A stretch of 34,916 bases of DNA from Lysinibacillus telephonicus (GTDB taxonomy: Bacteria > Bacillota > Bacilli > Bacillales_A > Planococcaceae): assembly GCF_003966145.1 (NCBI RefSeq), contig NZ_RXNR01000040.1:1-34916 (forward strand). The letters run 5' to 3'. The notes beneath the pieces were generated by a model that saw nothing but the letters and a program-made list of their open reading frames with translations, made no database searches and had not been told where the DNA came from. Shown here piece by piece: positions 18,157 through 25,730 of this stretch. A program made the position numbers and the translations under genes. Every line of letters starts with the position of its first letter. Position 1 is the stretch's first letter.

Positions 18157-18192
18157 AAGAGGATGTGGCAAATTACGTCATATCCTCTTTCT
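18157..18192 (+). terminator. terminator after tlyA
   Basis: AAGAGGAT(gTG) at 18157 onward pairs with (CAt)ATCCTCTT ending at 18189, followed by TTCTCTT. The stem is good and the T-run poor. Confidence 0.55.
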
Positions 18193-18256
18193 CTTGTGGT
18201 TTTTACTTTGAAATGTTAGTATAAATATACATATATATTCATAAGAGGTGACGGAA

Positions 18257-18706
18257 ATGAATAAAGGTCAACGCCATATGCGCATTCGTGAAATCATATC
18301 AAATAATGAAATCGAAACACAGGATGATTTAGTTAATCGACTTAAGCAAGCAGGTTATAATGTAACGCAGGCAACAGTTTCTCGAGATATTAAGGAATTG
18401 CATTTAGTAAAAGTTCCTCTTCAAGATGGCCGCTATAAATATAGCTTGCCAGCAGATCAACGATTTAATCCGCTGCAAAAACTACAAAGAGCGTTGTCAG
18501 ATTCATTTGTCAGCATTGACGGAGTTTCGCATTTCTTAATGTTAAAATCATTGCCTGGTAATGGTAATGCGATTGCAGTACTACTAGACCATTTAGAATG
18601 GAAGGAAATATTAGGAACACTATCAGGTGATGATACAATCTTAATCATTTGTCGTAGAGAAGAAGATCGTGAAGTTGTAAAAAATCGATTACTAGATTTA
18701 CTTTAA
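18257..18706 (+). CDS. argR: arginine repressor ArgR/AhrC
   Basis: 149 residues, the same as B. subtilis AhrC. ATG 18257 is chosen 7 bases after AAGAGGTG; the in-frame GTG at 18248 overlaps that site. The N-terminal winged helix ([32 protein letters not shown]) binds ARG boxes and the C-terminal half ([14 protein letters not shown]) forms the hexamer core that binds arginine. It represses arginine synthesis and activates arginine breakdown. The recN ribosome binding site overlaps its stop codon, so the two genes are probably cotranscribed. Confidence 0.97.
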   Translation: MNKGQRHMRIREIISNNEIETQDDLVNRLKQAGYNVTQATVSRDIKELHLVKVPLQDGRYKYSLPADQRFNPLQKLQRALSDSFVSIDGVSHFLMLKSLPGNGNAIAVLLDHLEWKEILGTLSGDDTILIICRREEDREVVKNRLLDLL

Positions 18707-18719
18707 GAGGTGGATATTT

Positions 18720-20423
18720 TTGTTAAAAGAGCTTAGTATTCGTAACTTTGCAATAATTGACGACTTAACTGTAAATTTTTCTGAAGGTCTGACAGTGTTA
18801 ACGGGAGAAACTGGTGCGGGAAAATCTATTATTATCGATGCTGTTCATCTTCTTGCTGGTGGACGAGCATCACATGAGTTTATACGACATGGTGCTACAA
18901 AGGCCGAATTGACAGGGCTGTTTTTAATTGCGAATGAACAACACCCTATTTACCCCAAGCTAGAAGAAGCGGGCATTGAGAGTGAAGAAGGAACAATTAT
19001 CTTACGCAGAGATATAAATGAAAAAGGAAAAAGCGTTTGTCGTATAAATGGAAAATTAGTGCCTTTATCAATTTTGCGCGATATTGGTTCTACATTAATT
19101 GATATTCATGGTCAGCATGAGAGCCAAGAGCTAATGGATGAAAGACAGCATATTCATTTACTGGATTACTTTGCTGCTAATGAGATAAAAGTTGTGAAAG
19201 AAGAGTATGTGCAGTGCTACCAAGCTTATCGTGACTTTAAACGCGAAGTAGCAGAATTAAACATGGATGAGCAGCGTATTGCCCAGCGCATAGATTTATA
19301 TCAATTCCAAATTAATGAACTTGAAGAAGCAAATCTTAAAATTGGTGAAGAAGATGCACTGCTCGATGAACGTCGCCGTCTATTAAACTTCCATAAAATA
19401 TTTGAACGGGCAAATTTGGCATATGAAGCAATTTCAGGTGATTTAAAAAGTCTTGATCATTTAGGAAATGCGATGAATGCACTAGAAGATATTGTCGAGC
19501 TTGATGAACAATTTAAAGAATCTGCTGAATTGGTCGCAACATCATTTTACGCATTACAGGACGCTTCCCATCAAATTAAAAATGTGTTGGACGAGCTTGA
19601 ATTCGAGCCTGACCGTTTAAATGAAGTAGAGCAAAGGTTGGCGCAATACCAGTCAATGAAACGTAAATATGGCACGACTGTTGAGGAGATACTGGATTAT
19701 TTCGAAAAAATAAAAGAAGAAATTATTCTTTTGCAAAACCGCGATGAAATCATTCAAAATAACGAGAAAAAGCTTGTAGAAATGGAGGAAACACTCCATA
19801 AGCTTGCTCTGAAATTAACAAAAATTAGAAAACAATGCTCTTTAAAATTAAGTGAAGCAATTATGAATCAGCTTCGTGATTTACATATGGAAAAAGCAAA
19901 ATTTATCGTAAATTTTGAATCCTTACATAGTTTTGATATGAATGGGAAAGACTATGTATCATTCTATATATCAACAAATGTTGGCGAACCGCCTAAATCA
20001 TTACCGAAAATTGCCTCTGGCGGAGAATTATCTCGAATTATGCTTGCATTAAAAACCATTTTCTCGTCTTCTAACGGTGTAACGTCCATTATTTTTGACG
20101 AAGTAGATACTGGAGTTAGTGGACGGGTAGCTCAAGCTATTGCCGAAAAAATTGCTGCAATTTCCATTCAGTCTCAAGTGCTCTGTATATCTCACTTGCC
20201 ACAAGTTGCTGCTATGGCAGATCAACATTATTTAATCCGAAAACAAGTAGAACAAAACCGTACGTACACAACAGTCTCTAATATAGATGCAGCTGCTCGA
20301 ATTGAAGAGGTAAGTAGAATGATGAGTGGATCTGAAATTACTGATTTGACCCTACAGCATGCATCAGAGTTGCTTAAATTAGCAGACATACGAAAACAAG
20401 AAATGAAAAACATTTTAATTTAG
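18720..20423 (+). CDS. recN: DNA repair protein RecN
   Basis: 567 residues from a TTG start, 6 bases after AAGAGGTGG. An SMC-like ATPase: Walker A GETGAGKS (29-36), a long coiled coil in the middle (about 155-370), the signature ASGGELSRIMLALK, Walker B SIIFDEVDTGVSG and ISHLPQVAAMADQHY. It gathers double-strand break ends for recombination early in repair. In B. subtilis recN is under LexA; I see no clear LexA box between argR and recN, where there is almost no space. Confidence 0.96.
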   Translation: MLKELSIRNFAIIDDLTVNFSEGLTVLTGETGAGKSIIIDAVHLLAGGRASHEFIRHGATKAELTGLFLIANEQHPIYPKLEEAGIESEEGTIILRRDINEKGKSVCRINGKLVPLSILRDIGSTLIDIHGQHESQELMDERQHIHLLDYFAANEIKVVKEEYVQCYQAYRDFKREVAELNMDEQRIAQRIDLYQFQINELEEANLKIGEEDALLDERRRLLNFHKIFERANLAYEAISGDLKSLDHLGNAMNALEDIVELDEQFKESAELVATSFYALQDASHQIKNVLDELEFEPDRLNEVEQRLAQYQSMKRKYGTTVEEILDYFEKIKEEIILLQNRDEIIQNNEKKLVEMEETLHKLALKLTKIRKQCSLKLSEAIMNQLRDLHMEKAKFIVNFESLHSFDMNGKDYVSFYISTNVGEPPKSLPKIASGGELSRIMLALKTIFSSSNGVTSIIFDEVDTGVSGRVAQAIAEKIAAISIQSQVLCISHLPQVAAMADQHYLIRKQVEQNRTYTTVSNIDAAARIEEVSRMMSGSEITDLTLQHASELLKLADIRKQEMKNILI

Positions 20424-20486
20424 TGTAATCATTTCAAAAAAATTAATGAGACAATAAATTAATTTTTCTGTTTCGCTTATTAAAGA

Positions 20487-20517
20487 GAGCAGTCTCGAAT
20501 ATCGAGACTGCTTCTTT
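20487..20517 (+). terminator. terminator after recN
   Basis: GCAGTCTCGA (20489-20498) pairs perfectly with TCGAGACTGC (20502-20511) around a 3-base loop, followed by TTCTTTAT. It separates the argR-recN unit from spoIVB. Confidence 0.85.
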
Positions 20518-20621
20518 ATCCATATTTTTGTAATGTGAAACTCCTGACGACAAATATTTACCTCTCATTAATGATGTACAACTGACACATAGTAAATGTA
20601 CAAATCTTAAGGAGGTGGACT

Positions 20622-21572
20622 ATGAAATGCCATTTGCGTAATCTGTTAACTTTGGTTTTACTTACTGTTTTTATTTTATCGCCAAGCCTTTATGCATCGG
20701 CGAAAAAATTAATACCGATGGGTGAATCAATAGGTATACAGTTGCAATTGCCATTTGTATACGTTGCACATGATGTTTTACTGCCGAATGGACAGTGGCT
20801 AAAAAAAGGTGATGTAATAACAAAAGTGAACGGATTACCTGTCACATCCATTGAAAAATTAAAACAACATTTCACTACAAATGATTTAACAATCTCGGTA
20901 AAACAAAAAACGCAACAGCAACGTGATATTTCATTGACCAATGAACAGGCAAATAATATTTTGCCGTTTATAAAAGATGAGACAGATGGCATAGGTACAT
21001 TAACTTTTATAGATCCAGAATCGAAACAATATGGTGCATTAGGTCATCAAATAATTGATGGTGTACTAAAGGAGCCGCCAAGTTTTACTGATGGATCAAT
21101 TTTTTTAGCCTCCATAGAACAAATTAAGAAAAGTAAACCAGGAAATCCAGGGTATAAAATCTCTGTTATTGAAAATAACAACATCCGACTAGGGAATGTT
21201 AAGTCTAATGATTTATACGGAATTTTTGGCAATTGGGAAAGTGATTTAAAACAAAGCATGCGCAAGCCAATCGAAATTATGCATGAGGAAGAAATTGAGC
21301 TTGGACAAGCTGAGCTATATACAGCAATAGAAGGTTCCAAAGTAGAAGCATTTGCAATTGATATTGTAAAAATCGAGGATAACTTTTTGCAATTTATTGT
21401 GACGGATAAAGAGCTGTTGCAAAAAACCGGTGGAATTTTGCAAGGAATGAGCGGTAGTCCTGTTATTCAAAAAGGGAAATTCGTTGGAGCGGTTACTCAT
21501 ATGTTTGTTGAACAACCATCAAGAGGTGCAGCCATTACCGTAAATGAAATGTTAAAGAAAGAACCGAAATAA
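20622..21572 (+). CDS. spoIVB: SpoIVB sporulation signalling peptidase (S55), short form
   Basis: 316 residues with an excellent AAGGAGGTG before the ATG. An N-terminal helix (about 7-26) is a signal/anchor. A PDZ domain follows (about 38-105, LPNGQWLKKGDVITKVNGLPV), then the S55 protease domain with His142 in YGALGHQI and Ser277 in GMSGSPVIQ. In sporulation SpoIVB is made in the forespore, crosses into the space between membranes and cuts SpoIVFA to start sigma-K processing. B. subtilis SpoIVB has about 426 residues; here the part between anchor and PDZ, and some of the protease domain, are shorter. Catalytic residues and position before spo0A support the assignment. Confidence 0.93.
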   Translation: MKCHLRNLLTLVLLTVFILSPSLYASAKKLIPMGESIGIQLQLPFVYVAHDVLLPNGQWLKKGDVITKVNGLPVTSIEKLKQHFTTNDLTISVKQKTQQQRDISLTNEQANNILPFIKDETDGIGTLTFIDPESKQYGALGHQIIDGVLKEPPSFTDGSIFLASIEQIKKSKPGNPGYKISVIENNNIRLGNVKSNDLYGIFGNWESDLKQSMRKPIEIMHEEEIELGQAELYTAIEGSKVEAFAIDIVKIEDNFLQFIVTDKELLQKTGGILQGMSGSPVIQKGKFVGAVTHMFVEQPSRGAAITVNEMLKKEPK

Positions 21573-21627
21573 GGAGAAGGGGGTCGTCTTAAAAATTAAA
21601 GACAACCCCATTCCTTCTTTTTTTTAT
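21571..21627 (+). terminator. terminator after spoIVB
   Basis: GGGGTcGTCTT pairs with AAGACaACCCC (one mismatch), with outer AAGG/CCTT pairing, followed by a run of eight or more T at 21618-21625. It begins at the spoIVB stop codon. Confidence 0.8.
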
Positions 21628-21675
21628 GAAAATAAATTATAATAAATTATACCAGAACTGGAATAATGAAAAATA

Positions 21676-21752
21676 TGTCGATAAACGATGAAACTCTAAT
21701 ACTACATAATTATTTTTTTTTTATGAAAAGGTTTTTTTAAAGCAATGTCGAA
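21676..21752 (+). promoter_or_regulatory. 0A-box-like sites and possible sigma-H promoter of spo0A
   Basis: TGTCGAT (21676-21682) and TGTCGAA (21746-21752) match the Spo0A-binding consensus TGTCGAA with one and no mismatch. AGGTTTT (21730-21736) and GAAAAT (21751-21756) resemble sigma-H elements, and the second box would overlap that -10. In B. subtilis spo0A is autoregulated through 0A boxes and a sigma-H promoter, so the same logic is inferred here. Confidence 0.55.
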
Positions 21753-21848
21753 AATAAACTTGTCAAGTATGTAAAAACTGTGACGTAAATTGAGAGGAAG
21801 TACAAAAAAAGTAGAAAGCTAGTAAGTATAATCAAAGGAGGAATTTTT

Positions 21849-22640
21849 TTGGCGAAAGTAAAAGTGGCAATAGCCGACGATAACCGGGATTTAGTAAGAA
21901 CGATGGAACAATATTTTGAAAACCATCCAGATATTGAAGTTGTTGCAACTGCATCGAATGGAAAGCTTTGTATTAAAATGTTGGAAGATTATCAACCAGA
22001 TGTTCTGCTCCTTGATATTATTATGCCTCATTTAGATGGATTAGGGGTTCTTGAGGCAATGTACAGCGATGACCGGCTCGCAAAAACACAAGTCATTATG
22101 CTGACTGCTTTTGGACAAGAAGATGTTATGAAGCAAGCAGTAACTTATGGTGCCTCTTATTTTATGTTAAAACCGTTTGAATTTGATCAACTCGTTCAAA
22201 AAATCCTTCATTGTGCTGGCCAAAAAACGGAAAGTGTAAAAAGACAAAGCATCTTGCAGCCTGAAGGACAAGCAAAAGTAAATCAACGTCAACTCGATAC
22301 AACAATTACTTCAATTATTAAAGAAATCGGAGTTCCAGCTCATATTAAGGGGTATTCATACTTAAGGGAAGCAATTCAAATGGTATATTATGATATCGAA
22401 TTATTAGGTTCAGTAACGAAAATCTTATACCCAGAAATTGCAAAAAAATTCGGCACAACGCCTTCACGTGTTGAACGTGCAATTCGTCATGCCATCGAAG
22501 TCGCATGGAACCGTGGAAACTATGAATCTATCTCTCAAATGTTCGGCTACACAGTACATCATTTAAAATCAAAACCAACTAACTCAGAATTCATTGCGAT
22601 GATTGCGGATAAAATTCGTATTGAGTTGATTGCTTCTTAA
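21849..22640 (+). CDS. spo0A: sporulation master regulator Spo0A
   Basis: 263 residues from TTG 21849, 6 bases after AAAGGAGG. The receiver domain has the acid pocket Asp10-Asp11, phospho-acceptor Asp56 in LLLDIIMP, Thr86 and Lys108. After a linker, the Spo0A-specific DNA-binding domain follows ([21 protein letters not shown]...[27 protein letters not shown]), which reads TGTCGAA boxes. The phosphorelay phosphorylates it and it then starts sporulation and represses abrB. The last residues are [10 protein letters not shown], which recur as a relic at about 25520-25565. Confidence 0.98.
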   Translation: MAKVKVAIADDNRDLVRTMEQYFENHPDIEVVATASNGKLCIKMLEDYQPDVLLLDIIMPHLDGLGVLEAMYSDDRLAKTQVIMLTAFGQEDVMKQAVTYGASYFMLKPFEFDQLVQKILHCAGQKTESVKRQSILQPEGQAKVNQRQLDTTITSIIKEIGVPAHIKGYSYLREAIQMVYYDIELLGSVTKILYPEIAKKFGTTPSRVERAIRHAIEVAWNRGNYESISQMFGYTVHHLKSKPTNSEFIAMIADKIRIELIAS

Positions 22641-22965
22641 GGTTGTTATATAAAAGTTTAATCAAGCAAGCAATAAACTACTTTTCAAAGCAATAAATTT
22701 CTAAATGAATATCTAAAAACTATCAAGCACGTCTATTTATTGGGTTTATATCAATTCAATCAATGGAGGTGCTTTTTTGTGCAGTTAAAAAGGAATTTTA
22801 TTTCAACAAAGTAAAATACGTAAAATCGTGTGCTATATTACTTCTAAGCACCTAAAGACTATTGGAAATCCTAAAAACCTTGATAAGTTAGGGTTTTTAG
22901 TTTTTCTCTTTATTAAGAAGCAGATTGTTTATTCATAAAAAATTATTTTTCAAAAAACATATATA
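22641..22965 (+). other. intergenic stretch after spo0A with terminator hairpins
   Basis: AAGCAC (22724-22729) and GTGCTTTTTT (22769 on) could form a long-looped terminator. CTAAAAACC (22871-22879) pairs with GGTTTTTAG (22892-22900) and is followed by TTTTTCTC, a better terminator. An 11-codon frame with a good GGAGG starts at GTG 22779 (VQLKRNFISTK) but is probably not a gene; it may be the stump of a lost one. Confidence 0.5.
22871..22906 (+). terminator. likely terminator between spo0A and the efflux operon
   Basis: A 9-bp perfect stem CTAAAAACC/GGTTTTTAG with a 12-base loop and TTTTTC behind it on the plus strand. It would protect spo0A and the opposing MFS gene from each other. Confidence 0.7.
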
Positions 22966-24147
22966 TTAGGAAAATCTATTCTTTAAATTTCGATAATGTA
23001 ATATTGAAGCGAGAAATAGAGAGATTCCCAAAAAGAAGATTACGGAAGTACTAGGCAAGATATTATACAATCCAGTAAGCATTCCCCCAACTGCCATTCC
23101 TAGATAACGAATAAAATTAAAAAGACCTAGGGCGGTTCCTCTGTTTTCACTGTACTCATTACTTATAATAGTTGAAAATAAGGGAGGGGAAAATCCTACT
23201 GTCATGCCATATCCAAATAATATTATGCTTAATCCAATGATTGATTTAGTATGTAGTAAACTAAATAATATTACTTGTAATGGCATTAATAATAAAACAG
23301 CTATAAATAATATAGTTAATGATAATTTTTTCTGTAAATTTTTGAATAACATACTTCCCAAAATCATACTAACAGTTAACGGTAAGTATAAAAAACCAAT
23401 GATTTTCAAAGGTACGTGATAATGATCATTTAGTAATATTGGCAGATACACAAGAATTGCAAAGTAAATAAAGAATACGAAGAAACTTACAATTATTATA
23501 CTTACACCTAAATAATTAGAAAAAATAGCAATATAGTTTTTGAAAAAGCTGATTGTTTTTCCTTGAGCATTATTTTTCTCATCATCTGGAAGGAAGTAAG
23601 CAATCAAAATAAGCAATGAAACAGAAATTAAAAAGAGGAATAAGAAGATTCCTCTGTATCCATAATACTGTCCAATTAATCCCCCCAATATTGGAGAAAT
23701 TGCTGGAGCGAGTGTTAGCAATATTTGATACGTTCCCATAGCTCTTCCTCTTGCTTCACCTTCGAATAATTGTGCAATCATGTTTATTGTTACTAAAGGA
23801 ATAATTCCAGTCCCAATAGCCTGAATGATTCTAGCAATCATAAAGAGTATAAAATTAGAAGTATAAGCGCATATTATCGTTGAAATACTGATAGTAACTA
23901 GGCTAATTAATATTAATCTTTTTTGATTTTTAGAATCAATTACCGTTCCTAAAATGATTTGCATCATAGCAATAATAAAAATAAAACTGCTAACAGTAAA
24001 GTTTACCCAATTGATTGAGACGCTGAAAGTATCCCGAATAAGTGGGATAATTGGTGTATAAATGTTTTGATTCAATGAGGCAAAAAAAGTGGCTATACTT
24101 AACAAATACAACACAAATACTTTGATATGAGGTATATTTATTGGCAT
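22966..24147 (-). CDS. MFS drug efflux transporter, DHA1-like
   Basis: 393 residues; AAGGAG lies 8 bases before the ATG. About 12 transmembrane helices. The helix 4-5 region has IARIIQAIGTGIIPL and motif C-like LAPAISPILGGLIGQYYGYRG, typical of drug/H+ antiporters; the helix 2-3 loop GTVIDSKNQKRLIL is a variant of motif A with Asp and basic residues kept. The C-terminal half has GYGMTVGFSPPLFSTI and NRGTALGLFNFIRYLG. It would export an unknown toxic compound. It is cotranscribed with the marR gene 20 bases upstream and is AT-rich, and this pair breaks the conserved gene order after spo0A. Confidence 0.87.
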   Translation of the reverse strand: MPINIPHIKVFVLYLLSIATFFASLNQNIYTPIIPLIRDTFSVSINWVNFTVSSFIFIIAMMQIILGTVIDSKNQKRLILISLVTISISTIICAYTSNFILFMIARIIQAIGTGIIPLVTINMIAQLFEGEARGRAMGTYQILLTLAPAISPILGGLIGQYYGYRGIFLFLFLISVSLLILIAYFLPDDEKNNAQGKTISFFKNYIAIFSNYLGVSIIIVSFFVFFIYFAILVYLPILLNDHYHVPLKIIGFLYLPLTVSMILGSMLFKNLQKKLSLTILFIAVLLLMPLQVILFSLLHTKSIIGLSIILFGYGMTVGFSPPLFSTIISNEYSENRGTALGLFNFIRYLGMAVGGMLTGLYNILPSTSVIFFLGISLFLASILHYRNLKNRFS

Positions 24148-24167
24148 ATTCTTTCTCCTTAGGGCAT

Positions 24168-24638
24168 TTAATTTTGCTTTATATTTTCGGTAATAGTATT
24201 TAAAAACTTAATAATAATTTCTAATTCGTCCGTATTAAAATTATCCAAAATACTTAAATAACGATTTCTTGCTTGTTCATGTAATTGATCATGAAGTAAC
24301 GCGAGCTCCTCCCCAGATTTTGTAAGAAGATAATAAACTTCTTTTTTATTATCTTCTTGCTGTATTTTTACAAGGATATTATGTTGTAACAACTTTCTCA
24401 CAGCTTTAGTTATAGCTGGCTTTGATAATTTTAAGCTTTCAGAAAGAGAGGTATTGTTAGCTAACCCTTTTTCTTTGATTGCTGCAATGATATGTAATTG
24501 AGTAAGTGTATAGCCTGACACTAATGCTTCTTCTTGACTTGCTTTATTTATTCTTCTTTTCTTTTCAGCTGCTTCTCGCTCTGTAATTAAATGTTGTAGA
24601 GCCTCTAATGCTTCTTCTTTTTTATTAACACTATCCAT
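24168..24638 (-). CDS. MarR-family repressor of the efflux pump
   Basis: 156 residues from ATG 24638, with AGGTGAG before it; a GTG nine bases earlier overlaps that site. After a charged helix (residues 7-36) comes the winged helix-turn-helix (about 46-107: LTQLHIIAAI, TSLSESLKLSKPAITKAVRKLL, and the wing QEDNKKEVYYLLT), then C-terminal dimer helices. His49 in TQLH and His116/His120 in LLHDQLHEQ sit where zinc-sensing AdcR proteins have ligand histidines, though other ligands are not kept. It probably represses its own operon through the palindrome over the promoter. The inducer is unknown. Confidence 0.85.
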   Translation of the reverse strand: MDSVNKKEEALEALQHLITEREAAEKKRRINKASQEEALVSGYTLTQLHIIAAIKEKGLANNTSLSESLKLSKPAITKAVRKLLQHNILVKIQQEDNKKEVYYLLTKSGEELALLHDQLHEQARNRYLSILDNFNTDELEIIIKFLNTITENIKQN

Positions 24639-24671
24639 TATTCTCACCTATCTTTAATAAATATTTTTAAA

Positions 24672-24724
24672 AATTATTGTTAACCGGTTAACAATAATTA
24701 TATGGCATTATTTTCTAATGTCAA
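24672..24724 (-). promoter_or_regulatory. sigma-A promoter and palindromic MarR operator
   Basis: Read on the minus strand, TTGACA (24724-24719), a 16-bp spacer and TATAAT (24702-24697) are both perfect hexamers. A perfect 28-bp palindrome (24672-24699; half-site AATTATTGTTAACC) overlaps the -10 and covers the likely start point. A repressor bound there would block RNA polymerase. Its centre TTAACCGGTTAA fits the AdcR consensus TTAACYRGTTAA. Confidence 0.88.
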
Positions 24725-25046
24725 TCCTTATTAAAATTGTTTATAGGGAAAGCTGTATTTGTACTTCGTTTTAATAAAGAAATCGAAAGAAGTAAAAAGG
24801 AGAGTACAGAATTGGTGTAGTTTGTAGATTTATAGATATAAGGTAAGGAAGTAACTTTTGGGTAAAACTTTGAAGCTTGGAAATTTTTGAGTAATTAATA
24901 AATCTTTGTGAGTGAAATCGGTGATAAGACTTGATATAGCTAGGAAGGTAATAAATTACTAGATATAGCTAGTACTTTAAAGCGGAGTGATATAAATTGC
25001 AGCTAACAAACAGAACCTCTCTAAGGGATTCTCCTAACTAAATCTA
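24725..25046. other. gene-free stretch with a short direct repeat
   Basis: No gene is visible in these 320 bases. The 11-mer GATATAGCTAG occurs twice, at 24933 and 24962, 29 bases apart. Otherwise it is plain AT-rich sequence, possibly decayed coding DNA. Confidence 0.4.
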
Positions 25047-25397
25047 TCATTTAGATAATTTCCAAGCAGGAATTAAAGAGTGGAATTTGAAAAAGAAGCT
25101 CATGAAAACGTGTATAACTGAGTAAAAAGCTAATGTCATCAAATATGTAATAAACCATATTTGGACAGGTTCATCTAAAAATAAGAAAAGTATAATCATT
25201 CCAATTGGGAAGGGTACTAAGATAATTAACCATATAGGGGCTTTTAGTGCTTCTGTAACAGCACCTAATAACACTACAGCACTACCAATAATAAAGGCAT
25301 GCAACAGAGAAAGGCCATTGCTAAAGAGGCAGCTGCCGACGAAGTAAGATAAAGAAGTTAAGACAACCGCTAAAAGAAAATCAAAATAATACCTCAT
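25047..25397 (-). CDS. small four-TM membrane protein, unknown
   Basis: 116 residues from ATG 25397, with AAAGGTG upstream; an earlier in-frame Met has no binding site. About four hydrophobic helices: residues 3-22, 31-50, 56-74 and 80-104, with an acidic DEPVQ loop between the last two and a basic C-terminus. No family recognised. It lies between the efflux operon and the spo0A relic and points the same way as that operon, so it probably belongs to the same inserted block. Confidence 0.6.
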   Translation of the reverse strand: MRYYFDFLLAVVLTSLSYFVGSCLFSNGLSLLHAFIIGSAVVLLGAVTEALKAPIWLIILVPFPIGMIILFLFLDEPVQIWFITYLMTLAFYSVIHVFMSFFFKFHSLIPAWKLSK

Positions 25398-25519
25398 GAA
25401 TACACACACCTTTCTATAAAAAGATTTCGTATATTTTATATTTTACCATTATTTTGGAAGGAGAAGATGAATAGTTTGTAATTGTCATATTAAGAAAAAC
25501 TGCGAAAATACAAAATCAT

Positions 25520-25565
25520 TGTGATAAACATTGACAACATTCGGAAAGAGTTGATCGCTTCTTAA
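25520..25565 (+). pseudogene. relic of the 3' end of spo0A
   Basis: The codons read VINIDNIRKELIAS and TAA, against [13 protein letters not shown] and TAA at the end of spo0A. The last 33 bases match at 27 positions, and several differences are silent (GAT/GAC, ATT/ATC), which speaks for shared coding origin. The 18 bases at 25548-25565 differ from 22623-22640 at one position. TAAAAGTTTAA also follows in both places (22651 and 25588). There is no start codon or binding site. Confidence 0.65.
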
Positions 25566-25730
25566 ATTAGAAGACAATTTAATGATCTAAAAGTTTAAAA
25601 AATACAGAAAAAAGGGTATTTAGTTTCATCGACTGGTTGGAAAATAGTCCTAAAAATTTCATTATTACGTAAATTGCCTCTCAACAAATTTATTTCGATT
25701 GTTTATACTAAAAACAAGGGGGGATTTAGG

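Noticed and set aside
20690-20992. 100-codon reverse-strand frame inside spoIVB
   Set aside because: Fully antisense to a well-supported gene, with Cys/Phe-rich chance composition.
22779-22814. 11-codon frame after GGAGG downstream of spo0A
   Set aside because: Too short to support; may be a leftover gene start or part of a terminator loop.
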